Source: Vitellaria paradoxa (lineage: Eukaryota > Streptophyta > Magnoliopsida > Ericales > Sapotaceae). Taken from it: a DNA stretch of 64,000 nt. The first letter of the stretch is position 1. Each line of letters starts with the position of its first letter. The stretch covers positions 47,939,812-48,003,811 of the forward strand of contig CM034239.1 of the NCBI GenBank assembly GCA_019916065.1, given 5' to 3'. Below are positions 24,299 to 37,610 of the stretch, one piece after another. The position numbers and the translations under genes are program-made. Below the pieces are notes generated by a model. That model ran no database searches and was not told the DNA's origin. It was given only the letters and a program-made list of their open reading frames with translations.

Positions 24299-24700
24299 GA
24301 TGAGGAAGCTGTTTGAGGCATTCTCCCAAGATTTTGGTTCCAAATCAGATTTTTTGTAAATTTAGATTGGGTGTTGCTCTTTCCTCTTCTTTTGACTTCT
24401 GGCCTCGTATTGCCGAGATGAATGAACCTTTTGGATGCCTCAGTTTGCAGCTTGTTTGTTGTTTATGTGAACAAGTAGAAAATTCGTCAAAAATTATGAA
24501 TTTGGCTCGAAATAACAATTAAGTTAAATGTACAGACCCTTTGTCTATTTGTGTTTGACTTTGAATGAACATTTGTCTATTTGCTTGACCCTTTTTTTTT
24601 TTAAAGGAATACTTGAAATTTAATACTATTCAGGATTTCATTTTAGTCAAGTGTGTGCGAACTCAGGTTAAAAATATTTTTTTGTCCGTCAAGTTTAATT
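24299..24700 (+). other. Probable MIC10 3' untranslated region and flank
   Basis: Follows the third exon. It has no coding signal of its own. Confidence 0.35.
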
Positions 24701-25077
24701 TTCAGGTTTGCATATTTAAAACCCATTCATATTTTTTTTTTAGTTTGGTATCAAAATAATTACTTTTAGGAAATTCTGATATAAGAACTTAGTTTTGAAC
24801 AAGAAATACAAATAAGATGATATATAAATATATGAAATATATGGTTTTTTAAAATATTTTGGGCTTGGGCCTATAAACTTAATTTGGAGCTGAAAAAAAA
24901 AAAAAAAAAAAAAAACTTAGGCAGGATACAGGTTTAATTGGTTAAGTCTAAAATGTTCACCTTCAAGGACTGGAGGTATAAAGGTAGTTTTTTTAAGATT
25001 AAGAATGTGAGCAATTTTTGTTTTTGGCAATGAGGTATAAAAATGATATTCAGGTTTGCATATTTAAACCCCGTTCA

Positions 25078-25647
25078 CAGGGGCGGAGCTATGTTGGGGC
25101 AGGGGTGCAAGTGACCCTCTCAATTTTTTAGATAAAATTACTAAAATGCCTTTCTTATTATTTTAATTTTATTTAAAAATTAAATTAATTAAAAATTAAG
25201 ATATTTTGATTTTATTAAAAAATTTAAAGTTAACTCAAATTTTTTAACATATAAAAAGTTTAAAAGAATCAAATTTGGTATTTTTTGTGAAATAAAGTGT
25301 ATCTTTTAATACATTATTGCATATTTTTATTTATACTATTAGTAAATTTAGCATATAACATAATAAATTATATAGATAATAAAATTTAATAATTATTATA
25401 TTTTTTGTAGTAAGGGATATCTCTAATAAACTTCAGGTGCTTGAACCATTAATTGTGAGAAATATATTCACTAGTTAATACTCAAGAATAATTTATTTTC
25501 TCTCTAAAAATAATATCGTTTTTCTCCTACTCTTAATTAAAAAATAAGTCGATTGTTATTTTTCTTGGGTGTTCGTTGCCCCCCTTGACGCCCGGTGCCC
25601 CCTGGCACCCGGTGGCCCCCTGGACAAAAATTCTGACTCCGCCCCTG
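25078..25647. mobile_element. hAT-type MITE, 570 bp, with 8-bp target duplication
   Basis: The terminal inverted repeats read caggggcggag on both ends. Flanked by perfect 8-bp repeats, cccgttca (25070-25077, 25648-25655), as hAT transposases make. The surrounding sequence (tttagtttggtatcaaaat...) exists once more at about 24,703-24,840 without the element. No transposase gene inside. Confidence 0.9.
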
Positions 25648-25739
25648 CCCGTTCATGTTTTTTTAGTTTGGTATCAAAATAATTACTTTAAAAAATTTTG
25701 ATATAAGAACTTAGTTTTGAAGATTATATATAAATATAT

Positions 25740-28337
25740 GAAATATATGATTTATAATAATATTACTACTTTGACTATAACGGTTCATATCTTTATTGTA
25801 CAATAATATCTACATTGAGCTCGATTAGGTCTTGTGTGAGAACTTCTCAAGAGGTTATCCATCTAAGTATTACTTTCATCCAATTATGTGCGGAGTTTTG
25901 TTCAATTACACGCGGAGTTTCAATTGAATTTCAATTCTCACACAGTGTACCAGAAAGATCTTGAATATCTATATAACAAATTGGCTCAACTAATCAGACA
26001 TTTGTCTTACGTGGATGTTGGGGTTGCGCTGCACGGAGGTCTGAGGACTTGGGGAGAGAGTGTCAATCTTTAAATTTGAAATTCAAAACTTTATATATAG
26101 ATATATTATATTTTGTAAAATTATACAAATTATATTTTTCTAAATAGAGAACTAATTATTTTTTAAATAAATCGAGAAGTAACTATCTTTCTAACATTAG
26201 TCTTACATCGTCAAAGGTTGGTCATTGTTAAACAACTGACTGTCACAACTTTATTATTTTATCTAGAGACATGTGTATCTATGCAACAATATAACTTATT
26301 GATTTGACATTTGTATATTTTCAACTGTTAAATTTATTTAATGGTCAAAATTACTTCTTTTCCTCTTTAGTTGTCTTTTTAGTCATATTACATAAAAATA
26401 TAATAATTCATTCTTCTCGTATATAAATTTTATATTACAATATAAGTTAGTTGATTTGACATTTATCCTACTTGGCATTAAACGGAAAAAAGGGGGTTGC
26501 GAGGCATTGGGCGAAAAGGGGGTGAAGTTAAATAGTGAATTGGACTGTCGCATTTTGGCTGAAAACGCAATCATCTGATGGTTTTTTTTTTTTCTTCTCG
26601 GGGCATGCTGAAAACGCCATCTTTTTTTTTTTTTATAAATAAAAATAATAAATTTTTTATTTGATTAAAATATGATTAATTAACTTTTAACAAATTTTAA
26701 ACGTGTAGTAAAATAAAATAAAAATCCATATCATAATTAAATAAAATAAAAATAAATAAGAATAATTAATTTTATAAATAAATCTACTATATAATAAAGA
26801 ATGTCATAATCTATAAATAATTAATTTTTAACAGTTGGATTTATTCAATAGTAAGGATTATTTTTAATTTCTTTTTATTTTAGTTGTCTTTTCAGTCACT
26901 TCACATGAAAAAAAGTACTCTCTTACCCTCTCTATTTTTTTTTAATTTTTAAAAAGTTTTTCAATTAATATTTTTATTAAAATGTTAACAATATTTGAGT
27001 TCCTATTACATAAAAGTTAACTAAGATTTTGTATTTAAAAAGAAGTAATATGTAAACTTCACTTTTCTTTAAAAATTTCTAAAAGAGTAAACATTTAATT
27101 AAAAATTCAATTAATATACTTAAAATTTAAAATTTTAAATATATACACTTTTATACAATTTGTGTCATCTATTTTTAACCGTTGGATTTACTTAATAGTT
27201 AGGATTATTTCTATTTTCCTCTCCATTTTAGTTGTCTTTTCATTTACTTTACATGAAAATATACTCTCTTACTCTTTTCCTATTTTGTTGAATATTTTTT
27301 TATGAATGTTCTTTAAAATGTGATTATTTGTAATAAATAATAAAATTTTACACATTTGTTAAACAATGTATGAATGCCTATTAAACAAAGTTAACTAAGT
27401 TTTTTTATTTTAAAAAATAATTTACATTTTAGTTTTCTTTAAAAATTTCTTAAAGAATACACATTTAAATTAAAAATACAATTTTAATGTACTTAAAATT
27501 TAAAATACTTATACTTTTACACTCTTTGTGTCATCTATATAATAATGAAGCTAAAAAATTTGAATTGAACATATTTTTAATCATTGGATTTGCTCGGTCA
27601 GGATTATTTTTTCTTTTCCTCTACAATTTGTTTGTCTTTTTGGCCACTTCATATGAAAATATACTTTCTTACTCTTCCCATATTTTGTTAAATATTTTTT
27701 ATAAAAGTTTTTAAATCAATATTTTTAAAAAAGTGATAATATTTGTAAAAAATAATAAAATTTTACACCTTTATTAAACACTGTATAGATACTTTAGTCT
27801 CTTTTAATTAGTGATTTTTATTTTTATAGATTATTTTTATAATTTTTCACATAAATTTGTTTTACAAATTTACATTTGAACTATTTAAGTCAAATAATAT
27901 TTATGTACCTTTAGATATAGGCAATTTCTAGTTACATATATGACAATTCATTAACTCTATTCATGTGATATAAGAAATGAGGGTTTTATTTTACTTTGGC
28001 GTTAACTTACTTTAGTGTGACCCTCAAGCTCTCCTACATCACTGACAGTTTATCACATTTACTCTTTTTAGGTACACACCCTATGTGGCCTTACACTTTT
28101 TATTGGGCCTTGACTCTAAAACTATTTGTAACGATCCACTTCTCCACAATACAATATTATTACTTTAGATTCGATTGTAGTGCGAATACTTCCCACATGA
28201 TCACCCATTTTGTAAATACTCTAACTCAAGTACACTTAACTGTAAAATTTTAATATTGGTGTCTCTGCACGATTTTAAAACATATTATATTACAGAAATG
28301 TCGAGCATTATATATATAACAGTTCTCTCAACTCCAT
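25740..28337 (+). repeat. Dispersed repeat, copy 1, split by a Helitron-like insertion
   Basis: 25,740-25,967 plus 27,932-28,337 together match 46,420-47,115 in the same order. Shared blocks include gatctt.aa, tggtgttag/tggcgttaa and cacacttaactgt. Type of element unknown. Confidence 0.75.
25968..27931 (+). mobile_element. Helitron-like element, 1,964 bp
   Basis: Starts A|TCTATATAACAAA and ends TTTCTAG|T, the A/T insertion site and TC...CTAG ends expected of Helitrons, with no target duplication. Removing it rejoins a dispersed repeat found uninterrupted at 46,640-46,670. Further TC-type starts occur inside at about 26,788 (tctactatataataaag) and 27,534 (tctatataataatgaag), each followed by similar text (ttggattt...ggattattttt...ttgtcttttcagtcacttc). 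So it is a composite of several related 5' ends. The hairpin before CTAG is AT-rich and weak. No Rep/helicase ORF. Confidence 0.55.
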
Positions 28338-28355
28338 ACATAATTAGAACAAGAG

Positions 28356-28772
28356 CTAGTATTTCCCATGCTTAAGTGGTGGTTAGCCCAGCAAACTCAC
28401 ACGCTAATTAAGGTTAATGTGTTTTGGTTTCTCTCTTTCTCTCTTTCTAATTAATTTTTAATAAGTACAATAAAAGAAAACACAAATTATAGTGTTTTAA
28501 TTTGAAAGGTTTAACTTTTTAAAAATCATAATTGAGTAAAATTTAAGTTAGCAATTTAATTTGTATATGATTTCTACCATTAAAATATGATTAAATTTAA
28601 AATGCACAAACAAACAAATGATAGTAGGGTCTACTAAAATAAAAATTGAGCAGGAAATTAAAAATATAAAAATAATTTTGATTATTGAATAAAAGAAAAA
28701 TAATTTTTAATTGTTAGATTTTAATTTGTAAGATAGACATTTTAAAAAATCATCCTGTTTTTATTATATAGA
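28356..28772 (-). mobile_element. Possible short non-autonomous Helitron
   Basis: On the minus strand it starts A|TCTATATAATAAAAACAGG, a very typical plant Helitron 5' end, and ends ...AATACTAG. The base after CTAG is C rather than T, and the 3' hairpin is imperfect, so the right terminus is unsure. Confidence 0.4.
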
Positions 28773-30961
28773 TATATATTTAAAGCATGGAATACAAATT
28801 GGATGTGTATGTATATTGTCTAGCTAAGGCAAATATGGCTCCCATTGCATGGGCACTTCTTATTCCCATAGATGATGTTTCTTACTCATAATAATGATAA
28901 AAAGAAAAAAAAAATTGCTACCCACAATCTTAAAATTCTTAAGTTACTTCCATTTTTTATTTTTTTAAATTTTGTTTTCAATTACCTCTTTTGGCTAGCC
29001 AAGTTGGAAACCCTCGTTGATTAGTTTCCTGCTTGTCATGGACTACAACTTATCCATGAGAGAATCGGTTCTCTCTTCTTTTTTTTTTTTTTTTTAAACA
29101 AAAAAATAATAAAAATAAATAAATAAATTCCCTTCATGTATCAAAAGGGAGGAAATATCATAATTTTCAATTTATTAAATTATTCGTCACCAAAGTGTCC
29201 GACCGCGAGCCCTTAAACCGCCGCCTACTAGCATCAAATTCTTCGCCCGGTTCATTTTTGCCGTCTAGGGTAATCCCACAAGCGGTTAGTTCTATTTTTA
29301 TTTTTTTTTTTATCCTGGTTGATTGTATTTAAAGTACTTTTTCGGAATCAATTTTCAGTGAGTTTTGGCCAAAATTACTCATTGAAATTTTTTAACATTT
29401 AGTAAAAATTAATAATTATCAACAACTTTTGATAAAAAGTTACTATTTTTTAATATATATTTTTTATTAAAAATTACTAAAATTTAAAAGTTGTCAAATA
29501 AACAACTACTAAAAATTACTAAAAACTGTTAAAATTTTTACAGCCAGCCGAGCCCTTATAGCTAAAAATTAAAATTTGCATAAGCCCGACCAAGCCTAGA
29601 CTTATCTAAGTTTTTTTGTTTTTTTTTTTTAAATAGTTTATGTATTTATATACTATTTTATTTATATTTTTTTATAAAACATATTTATTTTAGTATTAAA
29701 TTACTTATTTTAATAATTTTTTAGATTATTTTTATTCAAAAATATAATTTAAAATATATTTAAAAAATAAATAAATTTGAGCCAATCCAACCCAATCCCA
29801 TGGCAAATAAAATATAAATAAGTCTGACCAAGTTCACCCATAAACTACCTATAATCTATTCATTTACTGTAATGAACGTAGTAGAAATTTGATTTTGGGT
29901 TACAAAATTATCAATTTGATTATCTTATTATTAGCATATCTGTAAGCCTTATCAGTTGTAGTAGGAGATAATATCTGCATTACTATAATTTAAAAAAATG
30001 TTATTCTATCACAAAGCATAACAATTAACAAGATTAATCTACTAATGATGTGAAGTTCTGTAAATAATTATATTTTTATAATTTATTTATATAAAATTTT
30101 TATCTCGAAATAATAAATTTAATTTTAAACAAATAATCCTTGGGATATTTTTTTTATTATATAATTTAGCTAATCCTGTATGTATTAAAGCGAAATATAT
30201 TGGCTATGTTTGGAGTTAAAACAAAATATTAAAAAACTTTACAAATTTCTATAAATACAAATTACGAGATAATAAAATTTAAATTCTCTATTCATTACAT
30301 AAAATACGAAATATTAACTTTTATAATTTTATACAATTTTAAACAACTCTAAACACACTCACTATAACTTTGCTGACGTGACATTAGAGGTGAACCAAAA
30401 AAACAAACAATTCAAAAACTGAATCAATTCTATTAACTTGGTTCGGATTGAACCGTTGAAGTGGACTACTTATTCATTTTCAAAATGATGGCCCCTAAGA
30501 TGGGAGTTTGTACTATTATATATCCCATATTTATATGATTATTTTTATTTAAATTTAATGGTAAAATTTATTAGATATTCAAGTTTTCTATCAAATTATA
30601 TCTTTTATTATATTCCATATCTCATCAATTAAACATCAAAATGTAATTTACATAAAAAGAAAAAAAATAAAAATTAATCTTGTATTATTATCAAATCCCT
30701 TTTAGCATTCCACCATAATTTTTTATCCATTAAATTTTGTCCCTCAGTCAAACATATAAATATATATAGTTTTTTTTCCTGAAACGGATAAACATATATA
30801 CCTTAATGGGGTAATTTAATAGATGAAACTCTCGCATTATTAGAAATGTCAAAAGCCAAATTTGCATAATTTTTAATTTTATTTTTCTCTATCAAAAGAT
30901 TATTTTTAGAGTTCAAATCATAATACTAATGCTACAATAGTATATAAATACAAAATATATA
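28773..30961. other. AT-rich intergenic stretch, no gene recognised
   Basis: Includes a ~100-bp GC-rich island at about 29,185-29,285, a foldback segment (29,390-29,540) and the short repeat at 30,195-30,370 related to 19,145. No gene supported. Confidence 0.5.
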
Positions 30962-31430
30962 CCAGTAAAGGGAGCACGTGCAAGCACATGCACAAGTTAT
31001 CTAATAAAAATATTTAATTTGAAGTATTAATAAATAACCTATAATTACTATATTTTTAATAGATTAATAATTGCAACAATGTATTAAATTTAATTGTTAT
31101 ATATAAATATATAAAGTAATAATAAAAAAAATTAGCTGATCGTTTTACAAATGGAAAAAAAAAAAGTTTGATTTTTTTTTTTTTAAGGATAATATACTAG
31201 TGGCATTTATCAATTTAAAAATTTTATTTATTCTTGCTAACTTTGAAATGTTATTTTTAAAATAAAATTAATTTTTAAATTTGAAAATTAATAAATACAA
31301 TACCACATTCACAAGGAAAAAAATGCTTGTTATATTAAAAATATGTAAATTTAGTAAAAAAATCATATATAAATAATTGAATACAAGGTTATGAAATTTT
31401 TCGGTCGCAATTAGTAATTAAATGTACTAA

Positions 31431-31760
31431 ATCAACTCGGTTCTATTAGGAGATTGCACAGTTGCATTAGGGCTGGTGCTCAACTCAATTGTGTTGGGAG
31501 TCGTCTCCCTCAGGTTTGAGCACATGGCATGTGGGCTCAGAGGCGTTAAGCAAGTGTGGGGTGTAGCCAACATTCTTCTTGCGGCTTGTATTGCGTTGAC
31601 GATTGTGGTCACCAAAAAGGCCCAGTCAGCTCACTACCTTACCTTAAGACATGGCTATGAAATACACTACGACGCTAGAGTCGTGGCTAGTGCATTGAAG
31701 CTCTTCGTAGTTCTCGGGATCCCCCTAGCAGTCGGTAGTCTTACTCCTACTTGCACGTAG
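31431..31760 (+). pseudogene. Coding-like block of array unit 1: hydrophobic protein fragment
   Basis: Open for 110 codons from just after a stop at 31,428 to the TAG at 31,758, without an initial ATG. Three hydrophobic segments are visible: VALGLVLNSIVLGVV, GVANILLAACIALTIVV and VVASALKLFVVLGIPLAVG. VVTKKAQ is shared by the other units. I do not recognise the family. It could be an exon captured by the repeat unit, or a frame kept open by chance in young repeats. Confidence 0.4.
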
Positions 31761-32669
31761 ACGCGTGTCTTCATGTTGCTTGCATTTTTTAATGGATACG
31801 TTTTTTGTTTTTCTTTCTTTACAGGCATAGTAAAAATAACATTTCTTGGTACACGTGGCATTAATTTAGGTGAAAATCAAAACTATTAAGATACACTATT
31901 ATCATAAAATTATTATTATTACGTCATTTAAATTTTTTTTTTTAGAAAAATAAGCAAGAATTAATAACGTTGGCGGTTTTTTATTTTTTTTTTCGATTCA
32001 AAAGACTTATGCAGATTTCAAAATCCCAGAACTAATTTTTTTTTTTTTTTAGGTCTAGCAGCATATCTTAGACTCAAAGTATGGCATCCGTAAACTATTG
32101 TATAGTATAGTCATGGTTAGTATTGTAACTTTGCCTGATTTTGCACTCTAATCAATACTAGTAAAAAGAGTGCGTGTAAGTGCATGCACATCTCATTTAA
32201 TTTTAATATCTCTAACGAAAATATTTAATTTGAAACACGAAGAAACTAACCTATAACTATTAACTTTTTAACAATTTGATATTTATAAAAATATATTGAA
32301 TTTTACTATCACATATAAATTTGTATAGTAATAATAAAAAAAATAAAAAGTTAGGCAATGGTTTTACATATGGAAAAAAAGTTTGATTTTTATTTTTATT
32401 TTCTATCAACAAAATACTATTAAGGGTAATATGTTAGCAGCATTTTTCAATTTATAAATTTTATTTATTTTTGTTAACTTTGAACCGTTATTTTTTTAAA
32501 ATTAAAATTAATTTTTAAATTTAAAAATTAATAAATACAACACCACATTTACAAGAAAGAAATGTTTGTCATACTAGAAATATGTAAATTTAGTAAAAAT
32601 ATCATATATAAATAATTGAATATAAGTTTATAAAATTTTGTGGTCGCAATAAGTAATTAAATCTACTAA

Positions 32670-33030
32670 AATCAACTCAATTCTGTTGGGAGTTCACGCA
32701 AGTGCGTTAGGGCTGGTGCTCAACTTGGTTGTGTTGGGAGTCGCCTTTCTTGGGATCGAGCACATGGCGTGTGGGCTTGGAGGCATTAAGCGCGTGTGAG
32801 GCATAGTCGACATTCTTCTTGCGGTCTGTCTTACGTTGACAATTGTAGTCACCAAAAAGGCCCAGTTGGCTCGCCACCTTACCTCAAGACAATGCTATCA
32901 ATTACACTACAACGCTGGGGCCGTGGCTAGTGCATTGACGCTTTCACAGTTCTTGGGATCCCCGTGGCTGTTAGTAGTTTTACTCCCACTTGCACGTAGA
33001 AGTGTGGTCTTCATGCGGTTTGCATTTTTT
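32670..33030 (+). pseudogene. Coding-like block of array unit 2, with stop
   Basis: Same block as at 31,431 (HASALGLVLNLVVLGVAFLGIEHMACGLGGIKRV can be followed in two pieces), broken by a TGA at about 32,799. The second half reopens (TIVVTKKAQLARHL). Confidence 0.4.
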
Positions 33031-33680
33031 TAATGGATAGATTTTTTGTTTCTTGTTTACACGTATAACAAAAATATATATGTCTTGGTACACGTGGCAT
33101 CAATTTAGGTGAAAGTCAAAATTATTAAGATACACTTTTATTATAAATTTATTATTAATACATTATTTTTATTTTTTTAAGCAAAAACAAGAATTAATAA
33201 CGTTGGTGATTTTTTTTGGGGGTCCTCAAAAGACTTATGCAGATTTCAAAGTCCCAGAACTATAGTTTTGTCAGGTCTAGCAGCATATCCTACACTCAAA
33301 GTACTGTAATCGTAAGCTGTCATATAGTATAATCATGGTTAGTGTTGTAATTTTGCCTGATTTTGTGTTTTAATCAATACTAGCAAAAAGAGCACGTGCA
33401 CACCTCATTTAATTTAAATATCTCAAATGAAAATATTTAATTTGAAACATGAAGAAAATAACCTATAACTATTAACTTTTTAACAAATTGATATTTATAA
33501 AAATGGATTGAATTTTAGTGTCACATATAAATTTGTACAGTAATAATAAAAAATAAAAAAAATTAGGCAATGGTTTTACATATGGAAAAAAAGTTTGATT
33601 TTTTTTTTATTTTCTACAAAAAAATACTATTAAGTATAATATACTAGTGACATTTCTCAATTTATAAATTTTATTTATTC

Positions 33681-33820
33681 TCTTGACCACATCGACCGTG
33701 GCCCAAGGGACACACTAAGTGTGTCCCATCACTTCGGACAAACATGCCAAGGACACTTGTGAGTGGTGATGGGATTGTGCACGTTGATTGGATCCCTGCT
33801 CATACAGCGAACTTCCCTTA
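33681..33820. mobile_element. 140-bp insertion between 20-bp direct repeats
   Basis: Flanked by tttataaattttatttattc at 33661-33680 and 33821-33840, both perfect. The other array units have this 20-mer region once and lack the 140 bp. The inserted DNA is GC-richer and folds well: a 10-bp perfect stem with a 1-nt loop at 33707-33727, and an 8-bp stem CCCATCAC/GTGATGGG at 33725-33732 and 33766-33773. No A-tail. Unknown family. Confidence 0.6.
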
Positions 33821-34799
33821 TTTATAAATTTTATTTATTCCTTCTAACTTTGAAACATCATTTTTTTAAATTGAAATTAATTTTTAAATTTGAAAATTAA
33901 TAAATACAACACCACATTCACAAGAAAAAATATTTGTTATATTAGAAATATGTAAATTTAGTAAAAATATCATATATAAATAATTCAATATAAGGTTATA
34001 AAATTTTTCAGTTGCAATTAGTAATTAAATGTATTAAATGAACTTGGTTCTATTAGGAGTTTGCGTAGGTGTATTAGGGCTGGTGCTCAACTCAGTTGTG
34101 TTGGGGTCGCCTCCCTTGGGATCGAGCACATGGCATGTAGGCTTTGCCTGATTTCAAAGTCCCAAAACTAAAGTTTTTTTGGGGTCTAGTAACATATCTT
34201 AGACTCAAAATACTGTATCCGTAAACTATTGTGTAGTATAGTCATGGTTAGTATTGTAACTTTGCCTAATTTCGAGTTTTAATCAATACTAGTAAAACGA
34301 GTACATGTAAGCACGTGCGCACCTCATTTAATTTTAATGTATCTAACCAAAATATTTAACTTGAAATATGAAGTAAATAACCCATAACTACTAACTTTTT
34401 AACAAATTGATATTTGTAAAAATGTATTGAATTTTAGTGTTATATATAAATTTGTATAGTAATAACAAAAATTAAAAAAATTAGGTAATGGTTTTACATA
34501 AGGAAAAAAAGTTTAATTTTAATTTTATTTTCTTACAAAAAAAAAATACTTTTCAAGATAATATGCTAGTTGCATTTATCAATTTATGAATTTTATTTAT
34601 TCTTGCTAACTTTGAAATGCAATTTTTTAAATTAAAATTAACATTTAAATTTGAAAGTTAATAAATAAAACGCCACATTCACAAGAAAAAAAATGTTTAT
34701 TATATTAAAAATATGTAAATTTAGTAAACATATCATATATAAATAATTCAATATAAGGTTATAAAATTTTTCGGTCGCAATTAGTAATTAAATGTAGTA

Positions 34800-35150
34800 A
34801 AATCAACCCGGGCCCTGTTGGGTGTTCGCGCAGGTGCATTAGGGCTGGTGCTCAACTTGGTTGTGTTGGGAGTCGCCTTCTTCGGGATCTAGCACATGGC
34901 GTGTTGGCTTGGAGGCATTAAACATGTGTGAGGTGTAGTCAACATTCTTCTTGCGGTCTGTCTCACATTGACAGTTGTGGTCACCAAAAAGGCTCAGTGC
35001 GCATGCCACCTTGCCTGAAGACATAGCTATGAAATACACTACGATGTGAAGCTGTGACTGGTGCATTGACGCTCTTTGCCATTCTCGGGATCCCTCTGGT
35101 ACTCAGTAGTCTTACTCCTACTTGCACATAGATGCGTGGTCTCCGTTCTA
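34800..35150 (+). pseudogene. Coding-like block of array unit 4, degraded
   Basis: Aligns with the block of unit 1 but has stops and small indels (tgtgaggtgt near 34,927, a lost base near 35,045). Confidence 0.35.
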
Positions 35151-36044
35151 TTTGCATTTTTTAATGGATAATTTTTTTCGCTTCTTTTTTACACGCATAG
35201 TAAAAATATATATTTCTTGGTAAACATGGCATTAGTTTAGGTGAAAGTCAAAACTATTAAGATACATATTTATTGTAAAATTATTATTAAGGCGTTATTT
35301 TAATTTATTTTGTTTAGAAAAAAAAAACAAGTAAGAATTAATAACATTGGTGGTTTTTTATTTTTCTGGGTCAAAAGACTTATACAGATTTCAAAGTCCC
35401 AGAACTAATTTTTTTTTTCTTCAGGTCTTGCAGCGTATCCTAGACTCAAAGTATTGTATCCATAAACTATTATGTAGTATAGTCATGGTTAGTTCTATAA
35501 CTTTGCCTGATTTTACGCTTTAATCAATACTAGTAAAAATAGCACGTGCAAGCGTAGGTACACATCATTTAATTTTAATATCTCTAACGAAAATATTTAA
35601 TTTGAAATATAAATAAAATAAACTATAACTACTAACTTTTTAACAAATTGATATTTGTAAAAATATATTGAATTTTAGTGTCATATATAAAGTTGTATGG
35701 TGATAATAAAAAAAAACAAAACTAGGCAATGGTTTTCCAAATGCAAAAAAAAGTTTGATTTTTATTTTTTATTTCTTACAGAAAAATACATTTAAGGATA
35801 ATATGCTAGTAGAATTTTTCAATTTATAAATTTTATTTATTTTTGCTAACTTTGGAACACTGTTTTTTTAAATTAAAATTAATTTTTATACCTGAAAATT
35901 AATGAATACAACACCACATTCATAAGAAAAAAAAAGTTTGTTATATTAGAAGTATGTAAATTTAGTGAAAATATCATATATAAATAATTGAATATAGGGT
36001 TATAAAAATTTTCGGTCGTAATTAATAATTAAATATTCAAAAAT

Positions 36045-36400
36045 CAACTCGACTATGTTGGGAGCTTGCACAGATACATTAGGACTGGCGCTAACTCGAT
36101 TGTGTTGGGAGTCACCTTCCTCGGGATCAAGCATATACCGTGTGGGCTTGGAGGCATTAAGCGCGTGCGGGTGTGGTCAATATTCTTCTTGCAGTCTGTC
36201 TCGCGTTGATGATTGTGGTCACTAAAAAGGCTTAGTTGGCTCACCACCTTGTCTCACGACATGGCTATGAAATACACTGATGCTGGAGCCGTGGCTGGTG
36301 TGTTGACGCTCCTCACATTTCTCGGGATCCCCTGGCAGTTTGTAGTCTTACTCCCACTTGCACGTAGACGTGTGGTCTCATGCGGTTTGCATTTTTTAGT
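36045..36400 (+). pseudogene. Coding-like block of array unit 5, degraded
   Basis: Same block. An indel near 36,090 (gcgctaactcg) and a changed stretch near 36,165 break the frame. The last third is open. Confidence 0.35.
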
Positions 36401-37264
36401 GGATAGGTCTTTTGTTTCTTTTTTACATGCATAGTAAAAATATATATTTCTTGGTACACGTGTCCCTAATTTAGGTGAAAGTCAAAACAATTAAAATACA
36501 CTTCTATTATAAAATTATTATTAATACGTTATTTTAATTAGAAAAAATGAGTAAAAATTAATAACATTGGCGGGTTTTTTTTTTTTTTTTTTTTTTTGCG
36601 AGGGTCAAAAGACTTTTGCAGATTTCAAAGTCCCAAAACTAAAGTTTTTTTCGGGTCTAGGAGCATATCGTCGACTTAAAGTACTGTATCCGTAAGCTAT
36701 TATGTAGTGTAGTCATGGTTAGTGTTGTAATTTTGCTTGATTTTGTGTTTTAATATATTAGTAAAAAGAGCACGTGTAAGCACGTGTGCATCTTATTTAA
36801 TTTTAATTTCTCTAACGAAAATATTCAACTTCAAATATAAAGAAAATAACCTATAACTACTAACTTTCTAACAAATTGATATTTGAAAAAAATATATTGA
36901 ATTTTAGTGTTATATATAAATTTGTACAATAATAATAAAAAATGAAAAAATTAGGTAATAGTTTTACATATGGAAAAAAAATTTAATTTTTATTTTTATT
37001 TTTTAACAAAAAATAATACTTTTAAGGATAATATGCTTGTGTTTATCAATTTATAAAGTTTATTTATTCTTGCTAACTTTGAAATGCTATTTTTTAAATT
37101 AAAATTAATTTTTAAATTTGAAAGTTAATAAATAAAACACTACGTCCACAAGAAAAAAAATGTTTGTTATATTACAAATATGTAAATTTAGTAAAAATAT
37201 CATATATAAATAATTCAATATAAGGTTATAAAATTTTTGGCCGCAATTAGTAATTAATTGTAGT

Positions 37265-37610
37265 AAAATCAACTCGATTCTGCTGGGAGTTCATGCAGGT
37301 GCACTAGGGCTGACGCTCAACTTGGTCGTGTTGGGAGTCACCTTTCTTGGGATCAACCACATGGCGTGTTGGCTTAGAGGCATTAAGCATGTGTGGGGTG
37401 TAGTCAACGTTCTTCTTGCTGTTTGTTTCATGTGGACAGTTGTGGTCACCAAAAAGGCCCAGTCAGCATGCCACCTTGCCTGAAGACATGGCTATGAAAT
37501 ACACTACGATGCTGGAGCCGTGGTTGGTGCATTGACGTTCTTCACCTTTCTCGGGATCTCCCTGGGAGTCAGTAGTCTTACTCCCACTTGCACATAGATG
37601 TGTGGTCTTC
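37265..37610 (+). pseudogene. Coding-like block of array unit 6
   Basis: Open from about 37,266 to a TGA at about 37,482 (INHMACWLRGIKHVWGVVNV, then VVVTKKAQSACHLA). The second half remains similar to unit 1. Confidence 0.4.

Noticed and set aside
34839..36247. Minus-strand ORFs in the array units (75 and 64 aa)
   Set aside because: Opposite-strand shadows of the hydrophobic block; the residues are not kept between units.
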